A stretch of DNA of 64,000 bases. Source: Tanytarsus gracilentus (lineage: Eukaryota > Arthropoda > Insecta > Diptera > Chironomidae). Location of the stretch: assembly GCA_038502055.1 (NCBI GenBank), contig JAXRKN010000044.1, positions 6,270,501 through 6,334,500 of the forward strand, read 5' to 3'. This document shows, one piece after another, positions 1 to 13,400 of the stretch (the first letter of the stretch is position 1; each line of letters starts with the position of its first letter). Below the pieces are notes generated by a model. The model searched no databases, was not told the DNA's origin, and was given only the letters and a program-made list of their open reading frames with translations. The translations under genes and the position numbers were made by a program.

Positions 1-1779
1 AAATTAATGCGATTTTTTTAAAAAAAAATTGTTAAAATTAATTTAAAGATTTATTTTATAATTTTATTAATATTAATTTAAATAATTCCTCAAAAAATAT
101 CTAAAACCTTTAATTCAAACTCAAATTTTGCATTTTTTCATTTCAAATTTCTTCATTATTCAGTCACTTAATTAATTTGACTTCAACCCAATTGGCAATT
201 GCTCTATCAGTCGTAAATAGAGCAAGTTAAGGTTCGTGAACATGAAATAACGAATAGAAAGAGGAGTAAAGTTCAAAGCAAATTAGAAGAAAAATACCCC
301 GCTGAAAAAAAAATCGAAAAACGCTTCTTAAATTAGCAAACAGGTGCGAGCATTTGAAATTCAATAATTTCTGAATTTTCATATTTTTGCATGTAATTAA
401 TGTAAATTTTATAAAAAACCTTCGCATACCCTGGATACACACTCAATCAGTATAATGATCATAAAATAATGAAATCAAAAGCGAAAGCACAAAACATAAT
501 GAAAACACCTATGATGGACGTTAATAAGCAAAGCATCGCAAAGTTTTCACTTATATTTCATAAGATCTTTTCATATTCATCACTTTTGTTCATATATTTA
601 CATGTCCATAGTGCTTCAATTCTTCTTCTTTTTTGCGTTTTACCTTCTTTTGTTATTGTTTTAATCGAAGATCTTAATTTAATTCACTGCTTTGCTGCTG
701 CCCTCATGCGTGAAGTTTTAGCGGAGAGGGAATTCTCGAAAGATGATTTCACCTACATTTTTTCACCTTCTTCATGCTTTACATAATACGGTTTTCGGTT
801 TGAGTTACCAAACATAATTCAAACACTTTTAATGAATAAGCTTAAAAATTGTTTGCAATTAAATTTATTTTTGTTTTAGATCTCGCTAATTGTGAGATTG
901 AAAATTCTTTGGCATAAAGATTACAAATTACGCAATTTAGCGACGACCAAGTGAATTTTGATCTCTTTTCTTTAAGTACATATCATGAAAGCTCTTCATG
1001 CGCGTATCCGTTCTGTTCGAGTGAGCATATTTAGGTAAAATTTCTTAATCAGGCATATTTCACCTTGGCTGCGTGTCTCGTGTGTGTGGGAAAGTAAAAA
1101 AATCATTTAAAATTTCTGGGAATGAATTATTGAGAAAAATGCTAGAAAAATGTGAATTACTTTATGTAAGTTGAAAAAGTTTTAGAAAAAAAAATATTTT
1201 TTTTTGTTGGTAAATTTATTTTTAGCAGTTGATTTAAAAAAATTTCGGCTTGACCCCTTAAAACTTTCTAGTATTCAGGGGGTTAAAAATATTTTTTACT
1301 TTCATTAAATAATTTTTAAAAAATTCATTAAATTCAAAACCATAAATAAAATCACCTTCTATATTATTGTCTTAAAGTTATGGTGTTATAAAATGACATA
1401 TCATTGATCGACAGAGCGTAACGAGGTGAAATTACATGATGTAAATATATATAGATAGAGACACACGCGGGGTTGAGTGAAATGAGCAAAAGAAGAACGA
1501 AAATCGAGCTTGAGTGGTTTATTTGAAATGAGAGATACCTTTAAAGCATTATCACGCACACACTCAAGTCCTCGGAGAGCGACAATTTTCCATTACAATA
1601 CACACTTTGAGATTTACGACTACTTCAAAAATGTGAAGAACATCCGATAGTTGTGTGCGTTTGATTCAAAGATTTCTTGCATTTGCTTACTTAGTCTTCG
1701 AGATATTGTCAATAAGATTAGATCGCGAATTGTGTTAAAAATGCAAAATTTATTTAAATAATTTTAAGTCATCAGTAAA
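1..1779. other. Upstream intergenic region of Phlpp
   Basis: AT-rich sequence with no convincing gene. It probably contains the promoter and 5' UTR of the Phlpp gene that begins at 1780. A TATA-like run lies at about 1446-1454, some 330 bp before the start codon, but I cannot tie it to a start site. ORFs here, such as the 105-codon one at 469-786, show no recognisable family and no coding-like composition. Confidence 0.5.
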
Positions 1780-4700
1780 ATGGTCATGATAAACGTATCG
1801 ATGATGGAAAAGATATCTTATGCTGATTCGATGAGTCGACGATCCAATCATAGGGGTGTGACGTTCGTTGAGGATATCGAGATGGACTCACTCGAGCCTG
1901 AGATTAATTTCGTGTGTGGCAAAAGTGTTTTATTACCAATTAAGGAAAATGAAATTGAATTTTTAGTTGCAAGTGTCGATGCATTTAAAGAGTTTGATGT
2001 GAGTTTTAAGAAATTTTCATGAAGAGCAAAAAAAATAAGAAATTTTTCATAGTGTAAAAAGTTAAAAGACAAGGGTTGGAAATGTTTTTAATAATTTTTC
2101 AAAATTATTTGATTCTTGATAAAAAATCAAAAATTAAAAATTAATTAAATTTAAAAGTTTCCAACCCTTTTAAGAAATGTCTTTACTATAAAAAAATAAA
2201 TGACTGTCTCTATGCTCTAAAAGCTCAGAAAAGTTGTCTCATCGCATCATATATGTGCAGTTATTTTGTGTGTACTGAATTGATAGTGAGTTTTTTTCAT
2301 ACATGCAGGCTACGACTGAAGTGGCTGAGCCGAAACGCATGGATATTTCAGGTTCTGGATTGCACATTATGCCCGAGGTCATTTTGCAATCGAGTCATTT
2401 GGTGGAAGAACTTTTTGCAGACCAAAATAAACTTCAAGAATCGGCCCTCAAAGCTTTAACAGATTTTAAGAAACTTCGAGTTGTTCGAATAGCTTCAAAT
2501 CACTTTAAACGATTTCCGGAACAAATCATGGATATTCAAAATTTGACCGTTCTCGATATATCTAAAAATGAAATCGAACGATTACCGGAAAATATTTACA
2601 AAATGGAAAAGTGAGTATATATTATGAAACTTTTATGTGCGTTTAATTGAAAGTGTTGCAAGAACTAGAAAAAAATAAACACACAACATTAATTATTCTT
2701 CAATTTATGCATGAACGATTACAATACGACATAAATTCCTCATTTTCCCTTTCTTTCGTGAACAAAAAAAATATTTTCGAATCTCATTTTCTTAAATGCA
2801 TTGCATGACTGCGCGAAGTTTAGGAAAAAATATGCACAAAATTTTCTCAAACTGTGTCAATGGTGAATGATTTAAGAAATTATCTAAAATGATAAGCATG
2901 CAAAAATATTAAATTAGGCTGAGCTGATTATAAATTGCATTTTACAGATGACAGAATCCGTTGAATATTTAATTTTAAACGCTTTGAAATAAATAAGAAA
3001 CTTTTTACAGAACAAAATGTAAAAATTAAAATTAGAAACTTATTAAAAAGGTTCGAATCCTAAGATTTAAAGAGATTGATGGTGGTTTGTCTTTTTTTGA
3101 TTAAAAACTTGAAATTTTTTTTAAAAATATTTTTGACTCAATAAAACTATCCATAATCAATTTAAACGTTAAATGCTCGCTCCACCTTACGCCGGTCATG
3201 TTTCAAACTAAAAAAAGTTAATTGCCATAATTTTTCAAAGGTGAAATTTAATTTGTTGCTTGAAAATTTATTAAGTTGATGTTGAATGTGGAAATGAGTG
3301 AAATTAGTTTCATAAAAAAAGCTTTAACACATTTGGTGGTATAATATGACAATTATAAGGACTGTCTGTTGATGATGTGAACCTCAAAAATATTAAATAA
3401 TGTTTATAATTTATTTTATGTTTAAACTGAATACAGTAAATTTAATCTTTAATTTTAAATCCATGTGAAGCTTGACAAAAATATATTAAAGATTCCAAAA
3501 AAAAGTGAAACAAGAAAAATAAATTTTCTGTCATATTTTTCTTGCCACTCATGTAACACCATCGCGTTGTTTAAGCTTTAATGTATCAATGAGTCATGCA
3601 TGGAAAATGTAAATAATGCGAATTTTAAAACAACAAGCAACAAGTCCATTAAATTACTCTTTTAATGCGATGCAATGGCCAAGACGTCTTTTCTTATGCA
3701 ATGTTAACCATTTTAAATTTAATTACGATTTTTTTTGCGTCTGAGATTTTGAATAGGTGATTTTTTTCTGCCCGTTGTGTCCGTCACATTTTATTCTTTT
3801 GTTAAATAATAGAATTCTTTCCACTCGAGCGACAATGAAGCGTGAGTCACACATGGACTATTTTTTTCGATGTGAATCGCCGAAAAAACAACTCAGTGAC
3901 ACTAGTTTAGTTTCAAGTTTGAACGTGAAATGCAGCATTTTGTTTTTACCTAAAAAATAATTTATTTTTAAATGTCTGCCCTTGAAATTATCATAATTAT
4001 AAAGAAGTTTATCATACAATTGTATTAATACCATCCGGATATGGTTGACTAGTGTTTAAGAAAAGAATTAAGTATGCATGAAGATTTCCAAGTGCATTTT
4101 CATCTGGCTAGAAATTGAAAGTGACGTCTTTTCCACTCTCCACACACCGCAACCATGAAAAATTTATGAATGTTTTCTATTTTTCACTTTCAATCAAACC
4201 TCATCCCATGAAGAGATGCACGAAGTCGAATTCACTTTATTTTGTATTTTAGGTTGGAAGAGTTGAGGATAGAAAATAACTTGCTGGCAAATTTACCGAA
4301 TAATTTAAAGCTCTTGAGAAACTTGAAGAGTTTACAGGCGGCTGATAATAAAATCAGTAAACTTCCCGACTTTATGACAGCGATGAGATTCAATAATGGT
4401 GTGGTAAGTTGATGACAATCCAAGTTGATGAAATCAGGGGATGAAAATTATTGTAAAAAAATTTACATTAAATTTTTTTTAAATGTAACGTCTTGAATTT
4501 TTGTAAATTTTAAATTTTTTCGTCCCTTGCAAGTTCACAAAACTTTTACTCTCACGATAAAAATTGGATTTTTAGGATTACACCGCACAGAATCAACTCG
4601 ACGGCCGGAGTTGCATTAAAGGTGATGAGAACTCTCGAATCGATTACAGTAATCCGCCTTTAAAGAAGCTCAATTTACGAGCGAATCACCTGAAAGGGAA

Positions 4701-7671
4701 CATCATCTTGGGAAATTTTACTGTAAGCATTCACCACAAATTTATACGAAATTTTTTATTGAGTTTTTTAAATTTTAGTACCTGACACAACTTGACATGA
4801 GTGAAAATTCGATTGAGTATTTGGATCTTTCGGCGTTAGATAAAATCGAGAGTGTCCAATGCTGTAGAAATCAAATAAAAGAACTCACACTCAATGGGAG
4901 GGTTCTCAACTCACTGGTCGCATCCAATAATAGTGAGTCAATATTTTAGTGTAAAAAAATATTAAAAAATTCTTGGATTGATTTTTCTCCTTTAAGATTT
5001 ATGTCGATTGATTGTGAAGCCACTGCCAAAGAATATAAGACACATCGACGTGAGTTACAACAACCTGACAGAGATCCCCGACTGGCTGAATTCATGCCAA
5101 CAATTAAGGACTTTATATGCGAACAACAATCATATTTCAAATTTGCCAGATAATCTTTTTCAGAACGAAAATGGCATGCTTTACACCATACAATTAGCCT
5201 GCAATCGACTGTCCAGGCTACCGACAATGTCGAAAAAAATACTGCCACTGCAAGAGCTTTACATCAATGGCAATCAATTGGAAGAGTTGCCAGAATTTTT
5301 CTTCACAGCATGCGAGAACTTAATTTTGTTGAACGTATCGAGTAACAAATTGAACTTTTTGCCGATTGTCGATGGAAATCGAAGTCAATTGGAGCGACTT
5401 TATGCGACAAACAACTGCTTGACAGATCGCGTGTTGGACACTCTGATAAATCTCACCAGTTTAAGAATAATGCATTTAGCTTATAACCGATTGACGGCCT
5501 TACCCGAAAGCTGTGTCGCTAACTGGCCGGAGCTTGAGGAATTCAACATTTCTGGCAATAATCTTCAACACTTACCCGACAATCTTTCAAACTTGAGGAA
5601 TCTTCGAGTGCTTCGCGTTCACTCCAATCAACTTCAATCGACACCAGCGTTAGCTCGAGTGAATTCCTTAAGGGTTCTCGATCTCGCCCATAATCAATTA
5701 GATAAAATTAATCTCACCGTGCTCGTTTCCAAAAAGCTTCAGTTCCTTGACCTCTCATGCAATAATCAGCTTCAAGTTGATGCGAAGCAGCTTCAAAGTT
5801 GCCGATCACAACGTCCAATGAGTCTTGTGGACGTGTCGGGTAAAAATCGAGCAACACTTCCGACATCACCGACCACATGTCAAGACAATCAAGATGTTGA
5901 GCCTCCATGGCGAATTGGATTTTCAGAAACAAACGGAAATGCCAATAAATTGTACATCGCTCAGTTACGTCTTCCAGGCTTTTGCAATGCAGAAGGTTTG
6001 TTCGGAATGTTTGATGGTGAAACGAGTAACAGCATACCGAGCATGCTCGTAAAATCGATACCAAAAATATTACTCGAGGAGAGAACGGTGAAGGAAACCT
6101 CAACTGACTACATGAAGTACACATTTTTATCAGCACATCGAGAGTTGAAATTGCAGGGGCAAAAGACGGGTGTCACGGGTACTTTATGTCACATATCGAG
6201 GACGAAAGTGTCGTCGGAATCGAATGCTTATCAAGCATTTCAGGTATGAGGCGACATTTTAATATATTTTTAAAAATTGATTAAATTTCTCATTTTAGAC
6301 CAATGGCAGGAAATTCGTTCTTCGTGTTGCCTCAGTCGGTGAAGGAACTGCCGTCCTTGTTCAACAAAAAAACGTCATAAAACTAACAAATGGTAACACA
6401 AAAACAAAAATTGGAAGCTCTTACAATTTTCCAAATGTCCTACCCGATCCGGAATGCAATGAAGTTATGCTCGGTGATCAAGACGAATATTTAATTATAG
6501 CGAATAAGAAGCTGTGGGATGTCATGACACCCACCGATGTCGCTAATGAAATTCGTAAAGAAGAAAATGTTTTATTGGCTGCTAAAAGATTGCAAGATGT
6601 CGCTCAAAGCTACGGAGCTGAAGAGAACTTGAGTATCATCGTTTTAAAGTTCAACAATCTTGGCACCGACATCGATTTCCTCATGCGCGAGTTGCGTCAT
6701 ACCATAAGAAAGAAGCCAAATGGAAGTGTAATTTCCGGTTTTTGTAAATGTGGTTGCTGCTCTGAAACGAGCAATTGTTGTCACTCCAACTCCAACAATG
6801 GACAATTCATTCGACAACCGTCAGCGAGAAGTGACAGATCATCACCGAGTGGTCAGAGTGATCAAGCCTCAATTAGCGACAATCAATCGCAAGCGACTAA
6901 AAAGGATGGAAATGTGTCGACGATAGGAAGTGCAGCCTCAAAGTCAATTCTCGCCAGTGATAAGAAAAATATCCGTAATGGAATTGCCAGAGCTGTTCGT
7001 GCCAGAATCGAGGAAGAACGTGAACAAGAATCGGACTCGGTTATGTCCGAGGAACAATTTAAATGCTGGGAATATATGCTCGAACAAAACACTCAGCTTC
7101 TCTTCGATAAAGAACTCAACACCATTTCGAAAGCTTTCACTAAGCGAAATCAATCGAATTTAAATCGAAAGCACGTTCGGTCGCTGTCAACGTCCACACC
7201 AATTATTCATAACCAACTCGATCCGAAATTGAATTTCGCTAACTTTTCATCGATGCTTAATCCGCCAAATCATTCAAACTCATCGCTCAATTTGAGTACC
7301 ATTCATCAACCTGTTGAGCTTCAAAATCAAAATGCTTTTCTTTCGAAGCACTTTGGAAGTGCGAGAAGTTTTCAGCCTAACGCACAGAATTTTTTTAGAC
7401 CGATTCGATTGAGTACGGGAACAATGGGATCGAGGTTGTCGCATATGAGTGGAGGACAGCATGCTGCCTACTTTGGCTCACTTCAGGTGATTTTATTAAT
7501 CTAAATTATTTCTAATTATTTTTTTAAATTTTTTAGAGGCTAATGCCTTATAACCTTGAGTATGATTTTGGTATGATCCAGGAGAGACCTGGATTGGAGG
7601 AGGTTGAAGCGATTCCTGATGCTGAAAATAGAATGCAACAATATTGGGGTGTCGCGACAACCGAGCTGTAA
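1780..7671 (+). CDS. Phlpp: PH domain leucine-rich repeat protein phosphatase (PHLPP-like), 8 coding exons, about 1180 aa
   Basis: Exons 1780-1998, 2309-2610, 4253-4403, 4576-4722, 4779-4932, 4997-6243, 6299-7486 and 7537-7671 all have GT-AG ends and phases that join into one frame. The ATG is preceded by an in-frame TAA. Exons 2-6 encode a long array of leucine-rich repeats (about residues 80-600). A PP2C-like domain follows (about 620-865) with GMFDGE near 6005 and DEYLIIANKKLWDVM near 6479. A Ser/Asn-rich tail ends in TTEL, a class I PDZ ligand. In the known family the enzyme removes the hydrophobic-motif phosphate of AKT and PKC. No PH domain is evident in the 73-residue first exon. Several PP2C positions differ from classical enzymes (for example Asn-Lys-Lys where many have Cys-Asp-Gly), as in other PHLPPs. 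Poly(A) signals lie about 300-350 bp after the stop. Confidence 0.93.
2611..4252 (+). other. Phlpp intron 2 (1.6 kb)
   Basis: Donor GTGAGT at 2611 and acceptor TTTTAG ending at 4252. The interior is AT-rich. I saw no nested gene, RNA gene or repeat in it; the short ORF at 3757-3960 does not resemble a known protein. Confidence 0.8.
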
Positions 7672-7967
7672 AATAATGAAATAAAAAATTGTTGAATAAT
7701 TTTAGTTCCTGAAATACTGAGTAGACTTTAAAGCCCTCTTTGTTCGTATGATTTTAATTTTTATTACAACTTATCAAGCTACTAGACTAGATACAGATTT
7801 TCGAATTTATTCATGACGCAATTGAGTTTGCACAGTTTTTTATACACTTTTTCATTATCATATGATAAAAGCATGACGCATATTATTTAATTAGGTGATG
7901 CAATATTTTCTTGCTCGTTTTCATGAGGAAAATTTTGGCAATTAAATTATTATTTTTTTCTCGCAAC

Positions 7968-8029
7968 AATAAACAAAGTGTAAATTCATTTTAATACTTT
8001 AATGTGACCCATTTTTTTATTTCAATAAA
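7968..8029 (+). terminator. Phlpp poly(A) signals
   Basis: Two canonical AATAAA hexamers, at 7968-7973 and 8024-8029, lie about 300 and 350 bp after the Phlpp stop codon on the same strand. They are the likely 3' ends of its transcript; which one is used cannot be told from sequence. Confidence 0.55.
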
Positions 8030-8739
8030 TATTTTTTAGAAACGTTTTTGTTTGTCTTTTAATTACTGACTCTTTCATCAGCTAATGGCTTAAGATGGTT
8101 CAAAAATTAGAGAAAAATGGCGAAAATTGATTTAGTGGATTTCTAGAAAATATCTTTTAGGTTTGAAATTATTTTTTTAAAATTTCCTGGAATTTAAATT
8201 TATTAAAGTTCTGTTCGAACTTTTATATCTTTCCAATCCATTAACAATTTAGTTCATAAAAGTAGCCTGAAGCAAATTTTTCTTTAAAATGAATTGAAAT
8301 TCAATCTCACAGCAACTGAAATACTTTTTTTGAGGGAATTTTTAACAAATATTTTCAGCATCATTGAAAAATATAAAAAAAAATATTTTGTGTATGAAGT
8401 CATAGGAATGAAATGTTTATTCGAGATGATTAGATACCGTATGGATGTTAGGGGGCTAATGTATGGACGAAATGAAGGGTTGTTGTGTCTAGTTGGCTAT
8501 GCGTGCTCTTTACATTCAAAAATTGGTCAAAATGTTTGAACAACAAACAAACAAAGTACAAAGAAACCATCCATATTCATTGTATATGACTTTTTGAGGT
8601 GCGCCACACTCTCATAGCGCTCGGCCGTTTTATAATGTTTTCAATATTGTGTGTAATTCTCTTTTTTATACCATCTACACTGCTGCTGTTGCTCATTTTT
8701 TAATGAAAAAAATTCTAATTCTTTTTTCTAACCTAGATA
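8030..8739. other. Convergent intergenic region between Phlpp and Lim3
   Basis: The stretch holds the 3' UTR of Lim3, which is read leftwards. A minus-strand AATAAA (TTTATT on the plus strand) at 8416-8421, about 320 bp past the Lim3 stop, is a possible poly(A) signal. The 81-codon ORF at 8294-8539 does not start with ATG in a sensible context and has no recognisable family. Confidence 0.4.
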
Positions 8740-10490
8740 TCAGTAATGTGATGAAGATTGATTATTTGCCGCGGTGTTGTTAGTCGTCGACGATGTACTC
8801 GGATTGTTGCTATTGTTGTTCGTATTATTTTCATTGCCAAGCCATGAGTCGGGTGAAGGTGGAAAGTCAGGATAACCGTGAGCCGGACTCGAGTCGTTGC
8901 TTAGGTCGCTAACTGTGCTCCCCTGCTGTAGATTCAACATCGAACTCACCGGGTTGTCTATAATGAAAATTCTTTATAACAACTTGTCGCTAATAATTTT
9001 TTCTTACGACTCACCTAGAGGCGTGTAGACAATGTTGTCCGAATATGTGTAGTGATGATTTTGGCTCATAGGATTGGGCGAGTGACTAGAGAGATAAGGT
9101 GGTGGACTAGAACTGTGAATGTACGAATTTCGACCACTATGTGGCGATGCTCCGTCATCTAATCCCATGTTTACGGTACTATAGCTGTCGTTACTTAGAT
9201 CTGCGGGGTGACAAATAATTTTAAATTATTTTTAGAGAATTTTTAAGTTTTCTTACCATGATGACTAAAACTATCGAGATCCACTTTAAGTTCATCCTTG
9301 TCTAAAAGTTTACTAGGTGAGCCGCCGCCCTTCATAGATCTAAAGTATTGACTCCATCTTGTTCGGCCGGCATCTTTTTTAAGACGTTTTTCTTTCGCTC
9401 GTCTAGTTTAAATAAAACTTATTATACTTTGAAAATTTATTTAAAAAAAAGTTAATTACCTATTTTGAAACCACACTTGCACGACCCTCATATCAAGTCC
9501 GGTGTCGGCCGAAAGTTGTTCTCTCACATGCCGCGCCGGCTTCGGGCTATTATTGTAGGCAGTTTTTAGTGTCTCTAACTGCTTAGCGGTAATTGTAGTA
9601 CGTGGACGCTTATTCGATCCTTCGCCATCTAAAGATCCATCAGATAAGTATAATCCTGGAAATTAAATTTCATAGCTAATTTATTTTGGTTCGAGTTGAA
9701 ATTTCATACCTTTCGCTTTTGCTGCTTCATAATCCGGCTTACAAACAAGTTTTCGGTCTTCCATTAGATAGAATTCATCACCAGTATTGAGTTGTCGGGA
9801 ACAGAGGGTGCACGCGAAACATTGCAGATGGTAAACGTTCTCCTGCGCTCGCCTAACGACCTGCGTGGGCGGAATGCCTAAATCACATGATGCACACTTT
9901 GTACCATAACGCCTATTTTGACGCCAGAGAAAGCGGAATAAAAAAAAATAAAAATCACAATGATTCTTCAATATTTCGGTTTATGATTTTTTTAAATGAT
10001 TTTTAAAAATCTCCATCACACTTTGCACTTACTTGAAAAAATCATCCTTACAAAATAATTGACCATTTCGTATAAAGCATTTCTCATTGAGCTGAGAGTG
10101 GCAATCACAACATTGAAGGCATTTAGCATGCCAAGTGCGATCGGATACTTTGAGAATGAAACGATCCAATATAAATTCGTGACAGCCGCCGCATTTAGGT
10201 ATGGTTGCTGTAAAGTAATAAAAAAAAGTAGATTAAGATGATGAAATGATATTACGCGAGCATGCTGATAAAAAGAGAGCCGTCGGGGTGGTACAAAAAT
10301 AAATAATTTTCTTCGCTTTCGGCAATCACTGCTTACCCAATAAAAACTTTGGCAAATCATCCAAATTGATTGGAGGAACGCGATACTCGGGACTCGAGGA
10401 TTTTCGCAATATATCACAATTATTGTTGTTGGTCATTAAGGTTAGTAGGTCCATCATATACTTTTCGTTTCTAAATAAAATATGCTTCAT
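8740..10490 (-). CDS. Lim3: LIM-homeodomain transcription factor Lim3 (LHX3/LHX4 type), proximal-promoter isoform, about 425 aa
   Basis: Exons on the minus strand: 10490-10337, 10207-10033, 9912-9710, 9655-9460, 9402-9257, 9200-9015 and 8957-8740; phases agree throughout and the total is 1278 nt. The first LIM domain starts IPKCGGCHEFILDRF. The second contains GTKCASCDLGIPPTQVV, a signature of the Lhx3/4 class. The homeodomain (exon 9655-9460 into the next) contains KRPRTTITAKQLETL and VVQVWFQNR, followed by the RWSQYFRSMK segment also found in LHX3. The C-terminus is Ser/Asn/Pro-rich and low in complexity. In flies Lim3 specifies motor-neuron identity, with Isl and Chip/Ldb partners binding the LIM domains. 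The start ATG at 10490 is preceded in frame by TGA. Another first exon lies 15.5 kb upstream. Confidence 0.94.
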
Positions 10491-13400
10491 TCGAACACTT
10501 CACTCATGCACTTTTACGAAGTGAGATAAATAAATTTTTATGCGTATGTAAAAGCATAAAATTTATGAGAGCACTCACTTAATATTTATCGCTTTTGTTA
10601 TGCCCATTTTTTTCGATTTATTTTTTCAAGGAAAATTCATGGCAGGAGTACACAAAAATGGACGCTTTTAATGCTCATCCACCACCGACTATAAGCCGTA
10701 CACAATAAATTCATCATATAAACACTTTTGCATGATTTGTCTCATGAATTATTGATGGTGTGACAGTCGAAATGCTTTCACATTAATAAACAATTTTCTG
10801 ACAGAGAGACTCGAGGCAGCAATTTGTCGTTGCCGTGTGTTTAAATGATGATCTGAGGGATTTTGTATGATTGTCAAACATATATCACATTCCATTAATT
10901 TTTAAAATTTCTCCAACTAAACTGCGAAGTATTCCAAGTGGCACTCATCAAACGTTTATTTAATATTAAAGGAATAAAGTCAAAGCGGGTGGGTTGAAAA
11001 GCACTTTAATAATTCACGACCGCATCTATGTCGATCAATTTCTAGCAATCAACTGAAAAAAAAACTTTTCATTTGACATAAACGATGATGTTACTAGAAA
11101 ATGACGAGAAAAATTATTTTGTGTGTACTTTACCCCCTCGGAAAGTTTATGTGAGTACGAGCGCATACAGACAGAGGATTGGTGGATGAAAAGGGAGTGT
11201 TCATTTCATGTCGTTATACGTCCCGATACTAACACATCGTTGAAATGAGCAAAGGTTTTAAATTATCAGGGGTATGAAAGATTTTTGCTAAAAAAAATTT
11301 GAATTTCAAAAAATCGTTAAAATTTTAAATTTTTAAAAACATTAAAAATTAAATTTTTAAATATTAGCACACAACTTTGCAAACCCTGAAAAAGTTTTTA
11401 GTACACTCTCTATCTTACACACAAAAAACCTTCACCAACACACTCAAACCAATTTTCCCCTCTCTCACTCAGTCATGAAATAAATTTTCTCGTAAAATTT
11501 TGCGCACATGCGAATTGGAAATTATTTAAATACACAACAGACATTTTAAGAGTAGGAAAAAAGTTATGATTTGAAAAATGCTTATGTATGAAAACGATAG
11601 ACTGTCTATGGCTTTACATAGAACGTTTTTCCAACATTTATTTATTTATGGTGAATTTCTTTATGTTTTAGCCTTTTTATTTTCATATTTTTCTCTCTTT
11701 GAATAAATTTTTGCCTCGCTCGGCATGAAGTGAAATTTCTTTTTTGAGAAATAAACTTTTTTTCCCCCCACTGCACACATGATGATGGCAAAATGTTGTG
11801 TGAATATCGTGTATGAATTTAACGTGACATGATAAATTCTCTTTGTGTGCACATTTTTTTTGTTTATGAGCCTCTCAACTTTTTTTGTTCACTCGCAGCT
11901 TTTTTTTCGGGGGGTTTTATGTTGGAGATTTTATGTTATTTTGTATGCTGTGTGTGGAGTGAACAAAAAAAGCAATGATCTCGTATTATATGGTGGATGG
12001 TGAGACATTATTCATTGTACATGTTATATATTTCCATGGTATATAACTTTTTTTGTTTTATTGCACTTTGCCTACCAAAGAGACTTTAATGGCTTTCATT
12101 TTTACATATGGGACTTTAAACATTTATCATCGGCACAATAAACTCTTTACTCATAAATTCTTTTATATTATGAGGAAGAATTTTCTCGCTTTTTTGCCAT
12201 TGTGTGACGTCAGGAGTTAAAGGGATAATTTTTGCATGCAAATGTTTGAGAATGACTTTAATTTTTTATTGTAAATTTTATTTAAAAAAAATTAAATTAA
12301 TTGATTGATTTTAAACACATTCAATTTCATTTTAATAAATCAAAAAATCATGGTGTTTTTGTTTAAAAAACAAACAGCATGACATTAAATTTTTTCAATC
12401 CTGTAAAAGCAAATTTTTCAATGCCTCACAGGTTTGTGAGGGAGGAAATGTGACTTCAATCATACAGAATTAATTCGTTAATATTTTTCCATTATTAGGA
12501 AATGCACTTGAATAGATTTCGCTTAAACAATTGTGATTGAAAAGTAGTTCAAGTGCTTTTGACGACAACAGATGGCATGACATTGTTGTTTGACATGAAT
12601 AACCATAAATGAGAACAAATCTGCACCTATGTCACGTAAAAACTTTAAATCTGAAGGATATTCGCTTAATAATTTCATTATAAAATTTTCATCTATTTAC
12701 ACACAAACATATCACACACAACAAGCTCTAGTGTATATGAATTGAGCAAATATTGAGGGCACAGACAGAGTTAGGGGTTGCACTATATTCACTCGAGATC
12801 ATCATGAGTGGCTTTATTTTGTTCGAGTATTTATTTTATGGTTCTTCTCTCCATGATTTTTATGCTTGACGTGATTCAAAAGAAAAATATTTATTTTTAA
12901 AACCAAGGCATGGACCTTTAAATTTTTAAATTTTATAGGTGCAAAATAAATTTAAACTTAGCATTTTTAAAATTTTTAAATAATATTCCAAGCTTTTTTT
13001 TTTAAATTTCAAATATTCACCCCTTGACATCATAAAACTTTTTTCTTTTAAGATTCATCATAGGTACTTTTTGATGACAACATTTGGCGAAGTGCATCAA
13101 AATCACATAAAACAGATCACTATCATGATCCACTTTAAAAGTAAATATTCCACTCGAGAACAAACAGACCCGCATCATTGAGCACACTATTATGTCTATT
13201 CGCACTTGTCCACCGGGTCTCATTAAGATTAATGCTCTGCTTTTAATCGCCCTTCAATTTTCGCACAATGAGAATGCATTAAATAGATGACAATAAGCTA
13301 CAATGTTACTATTTATTGATTTTCATGCCATTTATCGTCGCTTTAAACATTCAGATTTGTTGATGTTAACCCGCTTAAGCGCTCAAAACTAGCTTAATAC

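Noticed and set aside
469..786. 105-codon ORF starting with ATG
   Set aside because: Hydrophobic and low-complexity, no recognisable family, no splice or promoter support; expected by chance in this amount of sequence.
5714..6136. 140-codon minus-strand ORF inside Phlpp
   Set aside because: Antisense shadow of the Phlpp coding exon; no independent support.
10016..10417. 133-codon minus-strand ORF over the first Lim3 exons
   Set aside because: It reads through two exons and an intron in the wrong frame; the Lim3 frame has the LIM-domain cysteines.
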